Assembly (NCBI RefSeq): GCF_964259225.1
Contig: NZ_CAXVKN010000039.1
DNA: 21,394 nucleotides
Source: Catenibacterium mitsuoka_A
GTDB taxonomy: Bacteria > Bacillota_I > Bacilli_A > Erysipelotrichales > Coprobacillaceae
Direction: 5' to 3' (one strand)
A program made the translations under genes and the position numbers. Shown piece by piece: positions 8,631 through 15,475 of this stretch. Within the stretch, counting starts at the first letter, position 1. Every line of letters begins with the position of its first letter. Below the pieces are notes generated by a model, which worked only from the letters and a program-made list of their open reading frames with translations, was not told the DNA's origin and made no database searches.

Positions 8631-9698
8631 CTACTTTCCCTCCATCATCTTAATAAACTCATCAAATAAATATTCAGTATCTCTAGGTCCCGCATTTGCT
8701 TCTGGGTGGAACTGAACAGTTTTGATATTCTTATTTAAATATTCAACACCTTCAATAGTGCCATCATTTACGTTTCTAAACCAAGCCTTAGCCACTGCAG
8801 GATCAATTGAATCATCCTTGATAACATAGTTATGGTTCTGTGTAGAGATATAAACACGGTTAGTGTCTAAATCCTTAACTGGATGGTTTGCACCATGATG
8901 TCCATATTTTAATTTTTCTGTCTTGAAGCCATGAGCAAGAGCCATTAACTGATGTCCAAGACAAATTGCGAAAATTGGCATACCGCTTTCTGACAATTTC
9001 TTCACTTCTGCGATAATATCAGTTACTTCAGCTGGGTCACCAGGACCGTTACTTAACATAATACCATCAAAGTTACCTTCTAATACTTCAGAAGCAGGTG
9101 TAGTAGCTGGGAATACTGTTACTTCACAGTTTCTCTTTGCTAATTCATTCGCAATATTACGTTTAGCACCAAAGTCATATAAAGCAACTTTCATTCTGCC
9201 TGTACCAACAGTATATTTTTCTTTACATGTACATGCCTTTACAACCCCCTGTACCTTGAATGCTTTAATCTTGTCGATGACTTCGCTTACTTCATACTTA
9301 TGAGTAGTGATCATACCGTTCATACAACCATCATTACGAAGTAACTTAGTAAGTGCACGTGTATCAATTCCCTGGATACCTGGGATATGATTACGTACTA
9401 AATAATCATTTAAATCTTCATTCTTTCTAAAGTTAGATCCTAAACGTGATAATTCGTTTACTACAAATCCTTCAACATATGGGTGTTCAGATTCCTGATC
9501 TTCTAAACATACACCATAGTTACCAATAAGTGGGTAAGTCATTACAACACTCTGACCTGCATAAGATGGGTCTGTCAACACTTCTACATAACCAGTCATT
9601 GAAGTATTGAAGACAAATTCGCTTATGACTTCTTTTTCATATCCAAAGCTTTCCCCTTCAAACACATGTCCGTCTTCTAAAATTAAATAAGCTTTCAT
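8631..9698 (-). CDS. carA: Carbamoyl-phosphate synthase small (glutaminase) subunit
   Basis: The 355-residue product hydrolyses glutamine and passes ammonia to CarB. The N-terminal CarA domain begins KAYLILEDGHVFEGESFG. The C-terminal class I glutamine amidotransferase has SNGPGDP, the nucleophile elbow AICLGHQ (Cys246 from this start), and QFHPEA with His331 and Glu333. I chose ATG 9698 because GAGGAGG lies 6 bases upstream. The longer reading from a TTG at 9713 would place that SD inside the gene. Immediately upstream is an attenuator-type terminator (9719-9749) and a U-rich leader ORF, so transcription into carA is probably controlled by pyrimidine supply. Confidence 0.97.
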   Translation of the reverse strand: MKAYLILEDGHVFEGESFGYEKEVISEFVFNTSMTGYVEVLTDPSYAGQSVVMTYPLIGNYGVCLEDQESEHPYVEGFVVNELSRLGSNFRKNEDLNDYLVRNHIPGIQGIDTRALTKLLRNDGCMNGMITTHKYEVSEVIDKIKAFKVQGVVKACTCKEKYTVGTGRMKVALYDFGAKRNIANELAKRNCEVTVFPATTPASEVLEGNFDGIMLSNGPGDPAEVTDIIAEVKKLSESGMPIFAICLGHQLMALAHGFKTEKLKYGHHGANHPVKDLDTNRVYISTQNHNYVIKDDSIDPAVAKAWFRNVNDGTIEGVEYLNKNIKTVQFHPEANAGPRDTEYLFDEFIKMMEGK

Positions 9699-9718
9699 AG
9701 TCAACCTCCTCAATTATG

Positions 9719-9749
9719 AAAAAGACATATCACCAATAGATGATATGTC
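9719..9749 (-). terminator. Attenuator terminator in the carAB leader
   Basis: Minus-strand 9-bp stem GACATATCA/TGATATGTC (9741-9749 with 9724-9732, 8-nt loop) is followed by five T residues (9719-9723) and lies just upstream of the carA SD. It comes before the gene it would control, hence an attenuator, not an operon end. The leader ORF stop codon is one base upstream of the stem, so a ribosome finishing the leader would cover its 5' arm. Confidence 0.78.
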
Positions 9750-9750
9750 C

Positions 9751-9840
9751 TTAAAATAAGAAATCTAAAAAATGAAAATAAGAACCCTTAGGAAACACGT
9801 TTGCAAAAACTGAAGTTGTCATAATTGTGTTTGCGTTCAT
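9751..9840 (-). CDS. 29-residue U-rich leader peptide of carAB
   Basis: ATG at 9838-9840 is preceded by AAGGAG (9848-9853) at 7-base spacing. The ORF has 29 codons and ends in TAA at 9751-9753. The peptide starts MNANTIMTTSVF and ends SYFHFLDFLF; six residues are Phe and none is Arg. The last 34 bases (9751-9784) contain 23 T in the coding strand. The stop abuts the terminator stem. This matches the layout of the E. coli pyrBI leader, where UTP shortage stalls RNA polymerase in a U-tract and the trailing ribosome blocks the terminator. That assignment is inference from architecture. Absence of Arg codons argues against arginine sensing. Phe-codon attenuation is the less likely alternative, since carAB is unrelated to Phe supply. 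Confidence 0.7.
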   Translation of the reverse strand: MNANTIMTTSVFANVFPKGSYFHFLDFLF

Positions 9841-9860
9841 ATTCTCACTCCTTCTGTTGT

Positions 9861-9889
9861 AGTATAAACGATATTAAGATTGTAAGCAA
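9861..9889 (-). promoter_or_regulatory. Sigma-A-type promoter of the carAB leader
   Basis: On the minus strand TTGCTT (9884-9889) and TATACT (9861-9866) are separated by 17 bases. Transcription would start near 9854, placing the leader-ORF SD almost at the 5' end. No PyrR-type conserved binding loop was seen in the leader. Confidence 0.6.
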
Positions 9890-9924
9890 GCAAAAAATGA
9901 ATACTCAAAAATTTTTTTATTTTA

Positions 9925-10791
9925 CTATTTAGAAGTTGTTAAATAGTGATAGATTGCACCAATAATATTGGCATCATTCGCAAAGATACATTTCTTTACA
10001 ATAGGCTTAATACGTGCTGGTTCAACCTTGTCTATAATGATATCTAAACGTTTATTGATTTCATCAATCATATCTTCTCTTACAGAGATACCCCCACCAA
10101 TAATAATCACTTCTGGATCATAGGAATATTGAATATTATAAATACCTACTGCAAGAGCATAATAGAAACGATTGACATACTTCTTGAATACTTCATTTTC
10201 GTTGGCATGATCAAAGATATAACGTCCATCATATGTTTCACCTAGTTCTTTTTCTACACCTTTTACGATGGCAACTGTAGAATCAAGAGACCAAAAGTTA
10301 AACTCAAGTGAATCTGCATCAAAGTTATTAATCATATAACCAAATTCACCACCATGAAGATGTTTACCCTTATGAATCTTCTTATCCTTAATCACAGCAC
10401 CGCCAATACCTGTACCGCATACCACAAAGCAACAATCCTGGTTGTCTTTAGCGGCACCTAGCCATACTTCAGCAAGTGCTGCACAGTTGGCATCATTTTC
10501 TAATTCTACACGTGTCTGTAATCTTTCTTCTAGATCCTTCTTTATATTAGGACCATGAATATAGTCAATGGCAGACGCACCATAAATGACCCCTTCGTCA
10601 CTTGCAACAGCCCCCGGCATACTTAACGCAATACCATTAACATCTCTTTCTTTATAAATAGTTTCAATCGCCTGATACATATCTTCTAAAGTATCAGGTG
10701 TTTTAAAAGACCCCTTATCAAATAAATGACCCTTTTCATCGCATGTTGCGTATTTGACAGAAGTCCCTCCTACATCAATTCCTAGTAACAT
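9925..10791 (-). CDS. ROK family sugar kinase (BglK-like)
   Basis: The 288-residue product starts with the ATP-binding phosphate loop of ROK kinases (GIDVGGTSVKYA). It has the sugar-binding/catalytic ENDANCAALAE segment (~100-110), the GTGIGGAVI loop (~126-134), the HGGEFGYM segment and a late IIIGGGIS. The usual ROK zinc motif (CxCGxxGCxE) is absent. This resembles the beta-glucoside kinase BglK type rather than glucokinase GlkA; the N-terminal half and the FGYM and YDPEVIIIGGG stretches fit. It likely phosphorylates a hexose or beta-glucoside in the cytoplasm; the substrate is not determinable. SD GGAGG precedes the ATG. It has no neighbouring sugar transporter, and no convincing terminator separates it from the carAB promoter, so some read-through into the car leader is possible. 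Confidence 0.85.
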   Translation of the reverse strand: MLLGIDVGGTSVKYATCDEKGHLFDKGSFKTPDTLEDMYQAIETIYKERDVNGIALSMPGAVASDEGVIYGASAIDYIHGPNIKKDLEERLQTRVELENDANCAALAEVWLGAAKDNQDCCFVVCGTGIGGAVIKDKKIHKGKHLHGGEFGYMINNFDADSLEFNFWSLDSTVAIVKGVEKELGETYDGRYIFDHANENEVFKKYVNRFYYALAVGIYNIQYSYDPEVIIIGGGISVREDMIDEINKRLDIIIDKVEPARIKPIVKKCIFANDANIIGAIYHYLTTSK

Positions 10792-10850
10792 ATCAATTTC
10801 CTCCTATCTATAGAATAGCACAAAAGAAATACACAATAGTAAAATAGATG

Positions 10851-10878
10851 AAAAAAAGGAATAACGTTACGTTATTCC
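10851..10878 (-). terminator. Terminator of threonine ammonia-lyase copy 1
   Basis: Perfect 9-bp minus-strand stem GGAATAACG/CGTTATTCC (10870-10878 with 10858-10866, 3-nt loop) followed by seven T (10851-10857), directly after the stop codon. Confidence 0.92.
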
Positions 10879-12081
10879 CTAGTTAACACGATGAATTTCT
10901 AAACCATTCTGTTTAAATGTTTCAATTATTGTATCGATATGTGCTTCACCATTTGTTTCACAAGTGACTCTTAATTCTACTTCAGAGAATCTTGCGAAGT
11001 TCTTGAACTGGTTATGATCAACCGCTACAACATTCGCATTACATTCATTTAATAGATGTGCAACTTTTTCTAACTGTCCAGGAATATCTGGAAGCTGTAC
11101 TGAGAATGAGAAGATTCTTCCTCTTTCAATAAGTCCCTTATTGATCATAGAAGAGATAGAAAGCACATCAATGTTACCACCTGATACAAGTGAAACAACC
11201 TTCTTATTCTTTTCATTGAGTTTCTTTAATGCAGCAAGTGAAAGAATACCTGAGTTTTCAGCTACAAGCTTATGTTTTTCTACTAATACTAAGAATGCAT
11301 CCATCAACTCATAATCGCTGACCGTGATGATACCATCTACATATTCTTTAATATATTCAAAAGGCTTTTCACCAATTGTCTTAACTGCAGTACCATCCGC
11401 AATAGTCACTGCTTCATTTAATGAAACGATACGATCTTCATTAATGGCAGCAAGGGCACTGGCCGCTCCTTCTGGTTCTACACCGATAATCTTAACTGTT
11501 GGTTTAATAAGTTTAGCGGCACAGGCAATACCTGAAATCAATCCTCCACCACCAACTGGTACAAGAATAATATCTGTATCTGGTAATTCTTCGAGAATTT
11601 CTAAGGCAATAGTTCCCTGACCTTCAATGACATCTTCATCATCAAATGGATGTACAAATGTATAGCCATGTTCCTTCTGTAATTCTACTGCCTTATTATA
11701 TGCATCATCATAGACTTCACCATGAAGAACCACTTCAGCACCTAATGCCTTAGTGGCATCTACTTTAATAAGTGGTGTATGAGCAGGCATAACAATTGTA
11801 GCCTTAACACCTAACTGCTGGGCGGCATAAGCCACACCCTGGGCATGGTTTCCTGCACTTGAGGCAATAAGTCCTCGAGACTTGGATTCATCATCCATCT
11901 TCATGATCTTATTATAAGCACCTCTAATTTTAAATGCGCCTGTTCTCTGTAAGTTTTCTGGTTTGATATAAACAGTATTTCTACTTTCTTTAGAAAAAGC
12001 TGGGCTATAAATTAAAGGTGTAGGAAGAATGACTTCATCCACTCTCTTCTTTGCTTCTTCAAAATTCTTTAGTTCTAACAC
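10879..12081 (-). CDS. ilvA: Threonine ammonia-lyase (PLP, ACT-like domain), copy 1
   Basis: The 400-residue enzyme deaminates L-threonine to 2-oxobutanoate, for isoleucine synthesis or threonine catabolism. The fold-type II PLP domain (1-~320) shows ENLQRTGAFKIRGAY with the PLP lysine Lys51, the phosphate/substrate loop SSAGNHAQG (74-82) and the glycine loop VGGGGL (176-181). Residues ~325-400 form one ACT-like regulatory domain. This is the medium-length form, shorter than the two-ACT biosynthetic IlvA. The start is GTG with a GAGGGGGA SD. It is about 94% identical to the copy immediately upstream; residues 37-163 are identical. Each copy has its own terminator, and this one has its own extended -10 promoter. 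No other ile/val genes are nearby, so a catabolic role is possible. Confidence 0.93.
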   Translation of the reverse strand: MLELKNFEEAKKRVDEVILPTPLIYSPAFSKESRNTVYIKPENLQRTGAFKIRGAYNKIMKMDDESKSRGLIASSAGNHAQGVAYAAQQLGVKATIVMPAHTPLIKVDATKALGAEVVLHGEVYDDAYNKAVELQKEHGYTFVHPFDDEDVIEGQGTIALEILEELPDTDIILVPVGGGGLISGIACAAKLIKPTVKIIGVEPEGAASALAAINEDRIVSLNEAVTIADGTAVKTIGEKPFEYIKEYVDGIITVSDYELMDAFLVLVEKHKLVAENSGILSLAALKKLNEKNKKVVSLVSGGNIDVLSISSMINKGLIERGRIFSFSVQLPDIPGQLEKVAHLLNECNANVVAVDHNQFKNFARFSEVELRVTCETNGEAHIDTIIETFKQNGLEIHRVN

Positions 12082-12113
12082 TTAAATCCCCCTCTCAAAA
12101 ATCTGTTTTTCAC

Positions 12114-12122
12114 ATTATAGCA
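12114..12122 (-). promoter_or_regulatory. Extended -10 promoter of threonine ammonia-lyase copy 1
   Basis: The minus strand reads TGCTATAAT (12114-12122), a perfect TGnTATAAT. The -35 position is AT-rich (TTTTAA) without a good match. The site lies between copy 2's terminator and copy 1's start, so the copies can be transcribed separately. Confidence 0.55.
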
Positions 12123-12166
12123 CCATTATTATTCTATTAAAACTAAATTTTTACTTAATTTTATAG

Positions 12167-12193
12167 AAAAAAGGAATAGCTGATTGCTACTCC
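12167..12193 (-). terminator. Terminator of threonine ammonia-lyase copy 2
   Basis: Minus-strand 8-bp stem GGAGTAGC/GCTATTCC (12186-12193 with 12173-12180, one G-U pair, 5-nt loop) followed by six T (12167-12172). It starts directly after the stop codon. Confidence 0.88.
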
Positions 12194-13396
12194 TTAGTTA
12201 ATACGCTGGATTTCAAATCCATTCTTTTTAAATGTTTCAATAATAGATTCAATATGCGCTTCACCATTTGTTTCACAAGTCACTCTCAATTCTACTTCAG
12301 AGAATCTTGCGAAGTTCTTGAACTGGTTATGGTCTGCAGTCACAACGTTCGCATTACATTCATTCAAAATATGAGCCACCTTTTCTAACTGACCTGGACT
12401 ATCTGGAAGCTGTAATGAGAATGAAAAGATTCTTCCTCTTTCAATCAGTCCCTTATTGATCATAGAAGAAATAGAAAGTACATCAATATTACCACCAGAA
12501 ATCAGTGAAACAACCTTCTTATTCTTTTCATTGAGTTTCTTTAGTGCAGCAAGTGATAGAATACCTGAGTTTTCAGCAACAAGTTTATGTTTTTCTACTA
12601 GTACTAAGAATGCCGCCATTAATTCATAATCACTGACTGTGATGATACCATCTACATATTGTTTAATATATTCAAATGGCGTTTTTCCAATTGTCTTAAC
12701 AGCTGTACCATCCGCAATCGTTACTGCTTCATTTAATGATACAACACGATCTTCATTAATGGCAGCAAGGGCACTTGCCGCTCCTTCTGGTTCTACACCG
12801 ATAATCTTCACTGCAGGATTAATTTTCTTAGCAGCACAGGCAATACCTGAAATCAATCCTCCACCACCAACTGGCACAAGAATAATATCTGTATCTGGTA
12901 ATTCTTTGAGGATTTCTAAGGCAATGGTTCCCTGACCTTCAATGACATCTTCATCATCAAATGGATGTACAAATGTATAGCCATGTTCCTTCTGTAATTC
13001 AACTGCCTTATTATATGCATCATCATAGACTTCACCATGAAGAACCACTTCAGCACCTAATGCCTTAGTGGCATCTACTTTAATAAGTGGTGTATGGGCA
13101 GGCATAACAATTGTAGCCTTAACACCTAGCTGCTGGGCGGCATAAGCCACACCCTGAGCATGGTTTCCTGCACTTGAGGCAATAAGTCCTCTAGACTTGG
13201 ATTCATCATCCATCTTCATGATCTTATTATAAGCACCTCTAATCTTAAATGCGCCAGTTCTCTGTAAGTTTTCTGGTTTGATATAAACCATATTTCTACA
13301 CTCTTTAGAGAACGCTGGACTATAGATCAAAGGTGTTGGAATGATCACTTCGTCTACTCTCTTTTTTGCTTCTTCAAAATCTTTTAGCTCTAACAT
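12194..13396 (-). CDS. ilvA: Threonine ammonia-lyase (PLP, ACT-like domain), copy 2
   Basis: This is a same-length (400 residues), collinear paralogue of the gene at 10879-12081, with the same PLP Lys51 in TGAFKIRG, SSAGNHAQG and VGGGGL motifs and C-terminal ACT-like domain. By eye 25 residues differ. Four fall before residue 37, none between 37 and 163, and the rest from 164 on, including several in the ACT region (Val328Leu, Ile333Ser, Ala353Thr, Val354Ala, Leu394Phe). The pattern implies duplication with conversion of the catalytic half and drift of the regulatory half. The start is ATG 13396, whose SD (GGAGG) is 12 bases away. A second ATG at 13404, nearer the SD, opens a four-codon ORF (MKKC) that stops just inside this gene. 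Confidence 0.93.
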   Translation of the reverse strand: MLELKDFEEAKKRVDEVIIPTPLIYSPAFSKECRNMVYIKPENLQRTGAFKIRGAYNKIMKMDDESKSRGLIASSAGNHAQGVAYAAQQLGVKATIVMPAHTPLIKVDATKALGAEVVLHGEVYDDAYNKAVELQKEHGYTFVHPFDDEDVIEGQGTIALEILKELPDTDIILVPVGGGGLISGIACAAKKINPAVKIIGVEPEGAASALAAINEDRVVSLNEAVTIADGTAVKTIGKTPFEYIKQYVDGIITVSDYELMAAFLVLVEKHKLVAENSGILSLAALKKLNEKNKKVVSLISGGNIDVLSISSMINKGLIERGRIFSFSLQLPDSPGQLEKVAHILNECNANVVTADHNQFKNFARFSEVELRVTCETNGEAHIESIIETFKKNGFEIQRIN

Positions 13397-13474
13397 TTTT
13401 TCATTTTTCCTCCATATATTTATATTTTTAACGTTATCGCGTTATTTTGGTTCTAAATAAAACAAATTTTAGGC

Positions 13475-13505
13475 AAAATAATAAGAGTGGTAATACACTC
13501 TTATT
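13475..13505 (-). terminator. Terminator of the Ig-rhomboid-HAD-DUF4250 operon
   Basis: Perfect 10-bp inverted repeat AATAAGAGTG/CACTCTTATT (13480-13489 and 13496-13505, 6-nt loop). The minus-strand downstream side reads ATTTTGCC, so the U-tract is short. It overlaps the DUF4250 stop codon. Confidence 0.7.
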
Positions 13506-13680
13506 TAAACTGATTTGATTTGTATGTGTAATGGTAACCAATAGCTTCCATCTTATCTACGATTTCCTGCATAGGAATATGGTAATCATAACATAGATCT
13601 GCAAGATCTTCATATTGGTCTCTGAGTTTCATATTTAACCAGCTAAGTAACATCACTGGATCTTTAGGCATTTTATTCAT
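13501..13680 (-). CDS. DUF4250 domain small protein
   Basis: A 59-residue ORF (ATG 13678-13680, TAA 13501-13503). It begins MNKMPKDPVMLLSWLNMKLRD, continues DLADLCYDYHIP and ends YKSNQFK. This closely matches my recollection of DUF4250 proteins (PKDPVMLLS..N.KLRD.Y..L..LC, ending in an NQF-like tail), whose function is unknown. It overlaps the HAD gene by 8 bases; GGAGG 9 bases upstream of the first ATG favours that start over the ATG at 13671. It is the last gene of the operon that starts at 16266, and a terminator begins within its stop codon. It is probably a small cytosolic protein with a helical, HTH-like fold (inference). Confidence 0.85.
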   Translation of the reverse strand: MNKMPKDPVMLLSWLNMKLRDQYEDLADLCYDYHIPMQEIVDKMEAIGYHYTYKSNQFK

Positions 13681-14491
13681 CTCTTAATTCCTCCTCTAGT
13701 TTCTTCAACATATAGGCAATACCATCTTCATCATTAGATAAAGTGACAACATCAGCTCTTTCTTTGACTTCATCTACTGCATTGGCCATAGCGACACCAC
13801 AGCCTGCATATTCAATGAGTGATAAGTCATTGAATCCATCACCAAAGGCAATCACTTCTTCTTTTGTAAGATGAAGCATCTTTACTAGCTTATCTAAAGA
13901 AGCTGCTTTATCAATATTTGGTGCCATAACTTCAATAAAGAATGGTGCAGAACGGTAAATACTTAAACCTGGGAATGCACTCTTATAGTCTTCTAATACA
14001 GAAGCCACATGTTCAGGATCACCTGTACATAATACTTTATTAATAGGATCTCTTAAAATTGATTTAAAAGATTCAGTCTTTTTAATTTCGATATCGTTAA
14101 TACGTCCTTCAATATTCACATACTGATCATCTACATCTTCAGTATAAACAGCATCATCATAATATGTCATAATCGCAAGATTATGTTTCTTTGCTTCATC
14201 ATATGCTTTTTTAGCCTGCTCAATAGTCAAACGCTGTTCAAACATAGTCTGTCTTGTTTTCGCATCCATTACCTTAGCACCATTGAATGATAATAAGTAA
14301 CCTTCATACTTTTCTAATTCAAGTGCAGCTGCTTCATGTCTTAAACCAGGTGTTGGTCTACCTGATGCAAGAACTACTGTTGCACCTAACTGCTGTGCTT
14401 TAATAAGTGTCTCACGTGTTTCATCAGTAATTTTATTTTCTGAATTCTTTAATGTACCATCTAAATCTAATGCAATTAACTTATATTTCAT
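13673..14491 (-). CDS. HAD superfamily Cof-type phosphatase
   Basis: The 272-residue product has HAD motif I LDLDGTLKNS (Asp9 nucleophile, Asp11), motif II LASGRP (~41-46), a large C2-type cap in the middle (~85-190), motif III Lys near 200 and motif IV GDGFNDLSLIEYAG with the metal-binding Asp pair. This is the Cof/IIB subfamily, cytoplasmic Mg-dependent phosphatases acting on sugar phosphates, FMN or PLP-like metabolites; the substrate cannot be told. The ATG overlaps the stop of the UPF0178 frame by 11 bases, with SD GAGGGGA. It overlaps the DUF4250 gene by 8 bases, so translation of the downstream genes is probably coupled. Confidence 0.92.
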   Translation of the reverse strand: MKYKLIALDLDGTLKNSENKITDETRETLIKAQQLGATVVLASGRPTPGLRHEAAALELEKYEGYLLSFNGAKVMDAKTRQTMFEQRLTIEQAKKAYDEAKKHNLAIMTYYDDAVYTEDVDDQYVNIEGRINDIEIKKTESFKSILRDPINKVLCTGDPEHVASVLEDYKSAFPGLSIYRSAPFFIEVMAPNIDKAASLDKLVKMLHLTKEEVIAFGDGFNDLSLIEYAGCGVAMANAVDEVKERADVVTLSNDEDGIAYMLKKLEEELRDE

Positions 14492-14909
14492 TTGATATAA
14501 TCCCCTCTATTGTTTTTAAAAATCTCTTTCTTGTATCTTGTGTACGTTTCTTTGGTCCTTTGACAAGTTGATGCTTACGCATCTTTCCGTTGATATAGCG
14601 TGTCATTAAAAGTGAATCTATATTGTTGGAATCAATAATAAACCCTGAAGGATGAACAACAATCGCACCTTTTGTAAGAAGCATACCTGCTTCACCATAA
14701 TCCTACGTAATCACAAGATCACCCTTCTTCACATCTTTTAAAATGGCATAATCCACACTATCATTTCCCTGATCACACATAATAACTGATTCATAATCAA
14801 AGAAATGATTCATATCACAATACACTATCATCTTTATATCATATTTATCACACAAAAAAGCGATTTTTTCAATATCTGGCGTTGCATCTCCATCAATTAG
14901 TATTCTCAT
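14481..14909 (-). pseudogene. UPF0178 (YaiI/YqxD, DUF188) protein interrupted by an amber codon
   Basis: One uninterrupted frame of 142 sense-plus-amber codons encodes a complete UPF0178 protein except for TAG at 14703-14705 (codon 69). Upstream it reads MRILIDGDATPDIEKIAFLC and VKKGDLVIT. Downstream it reads DYGEAGMLLTKGAIVVHPSG and LVKGPKKRTQDTRKRF, matching the family's VTQDYGLA..L..KGA and KGPKKRT segments. The amber sits exactly at the Gln of VTQDYG (CAG to TAG), so a single transition explains it. Everything else, including the overlap with both neighbours (ATGA with the rhomboid, 11 bases with HAD), is intact. This suggests a recent mutation, a strain-specific lesion, a sequencing error, or amber read-through. 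The product would otherwise be a small cytosolic protein of unknown function. Confidence 0.85.
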
Positions 14910-15475
14910 ATCACTTTTAAGAGATACATAATATACATAGTGAGGTATCCACCAACTAATCCACCTACATGTCCTGTCTTAGAAATACGAGAATTCATAA
15001 GAGTAAAGGCAAGGTTAATCGCAATACAAGGCAAATAGCCTCTTAACAAATCAAAGAAAGCACCACCTTTAAATAAACCTAGTCCAATAATAGCCCCTAA
15101 AAAGCCATAGAATAAACCACTTGCACCAATTGTGATAGAGTTATCCACACTAGAATCTCTATAAGAATAATAATAAGTAGCCAATGAACTCATCACAATA
15201 GATACTAAGACAAGTATTAAATAGCGTACTGGTCCAAGTAGTGTTTCAAACATACGTCCTAAATAGAAGATACAGTACATATTCATAAATAAATGAAGAA
15301 ATTCTGTATGAATAAAAGCAGATGTAATAAATCGCCAATATTCTCCTCTATTTTTCACATAAGGTGTATATAAAGCACCTAAATGCATTGCTTCTGATGT
15401 TTTATTATCCTTAGAAAAATAATTAATATAAACAAAAACTGCTATACATATCGCCATAAAGATATATGTGATCAT
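14906..15475 (-). CDS. Rhomboid family intramembrane serine protease
   Basis: The 189-residue polytopic membrane protein has about six hydrophobic segments. It has the rhomboid signatures: HLFMN (His61 to Asn65) in the second helix region, GASGLFYG with catalytic Ser119, and GHVGGLVGG with catalytic His169. It cleaves transmembrane helices within the bilayer. It lacks a long N-terminal extension; the substrate is unknown. Its start overlaps the upstream Ig-like membrane protein gene by 4 bases (ATGA), with GGAGG 7 bases before the ATG, and its stop overlaps the UPF0178 start by 4 bases. Close coupling to a single-pass surface protein makes that neighbour a candidate client (inference). Confidence 0.93.
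   Translation of the reverse strand: MITYIFMAICIAVFVYINYFSKDNKTSEAMHLGALYTPYVKNRGEYWRFITSAFIHTEFLHLFMNMYCIFYLGRMFETLLGPVRYLILVLVSIVMSSLATYYYSYRDSSVDNSITIGASGLFYGFLGAIIGLGLFKGGAFFDLLRGYLPCIAINLAFTLMNSRISKTGHVGGLVGGYLTMYIMYLLKVI

Noticed and set aside
9751..9840. Phenylalanine-codon attenuator reading of the carAB leader
   Set aside because: Six Phe codons are a by-product of U-richness, and carAB has no link to Phe supply. UTP sensing explains both the U-tract and the position of the terminator.
11324..12935. Two 98-codon + strand open frames inside the threonine ammonia-lyase genes (11324-11620 and 12639-12935)
   Set aside because: They are shadows of the duplicated coding sequence. Their similarity to each other follows from the gene duplication.
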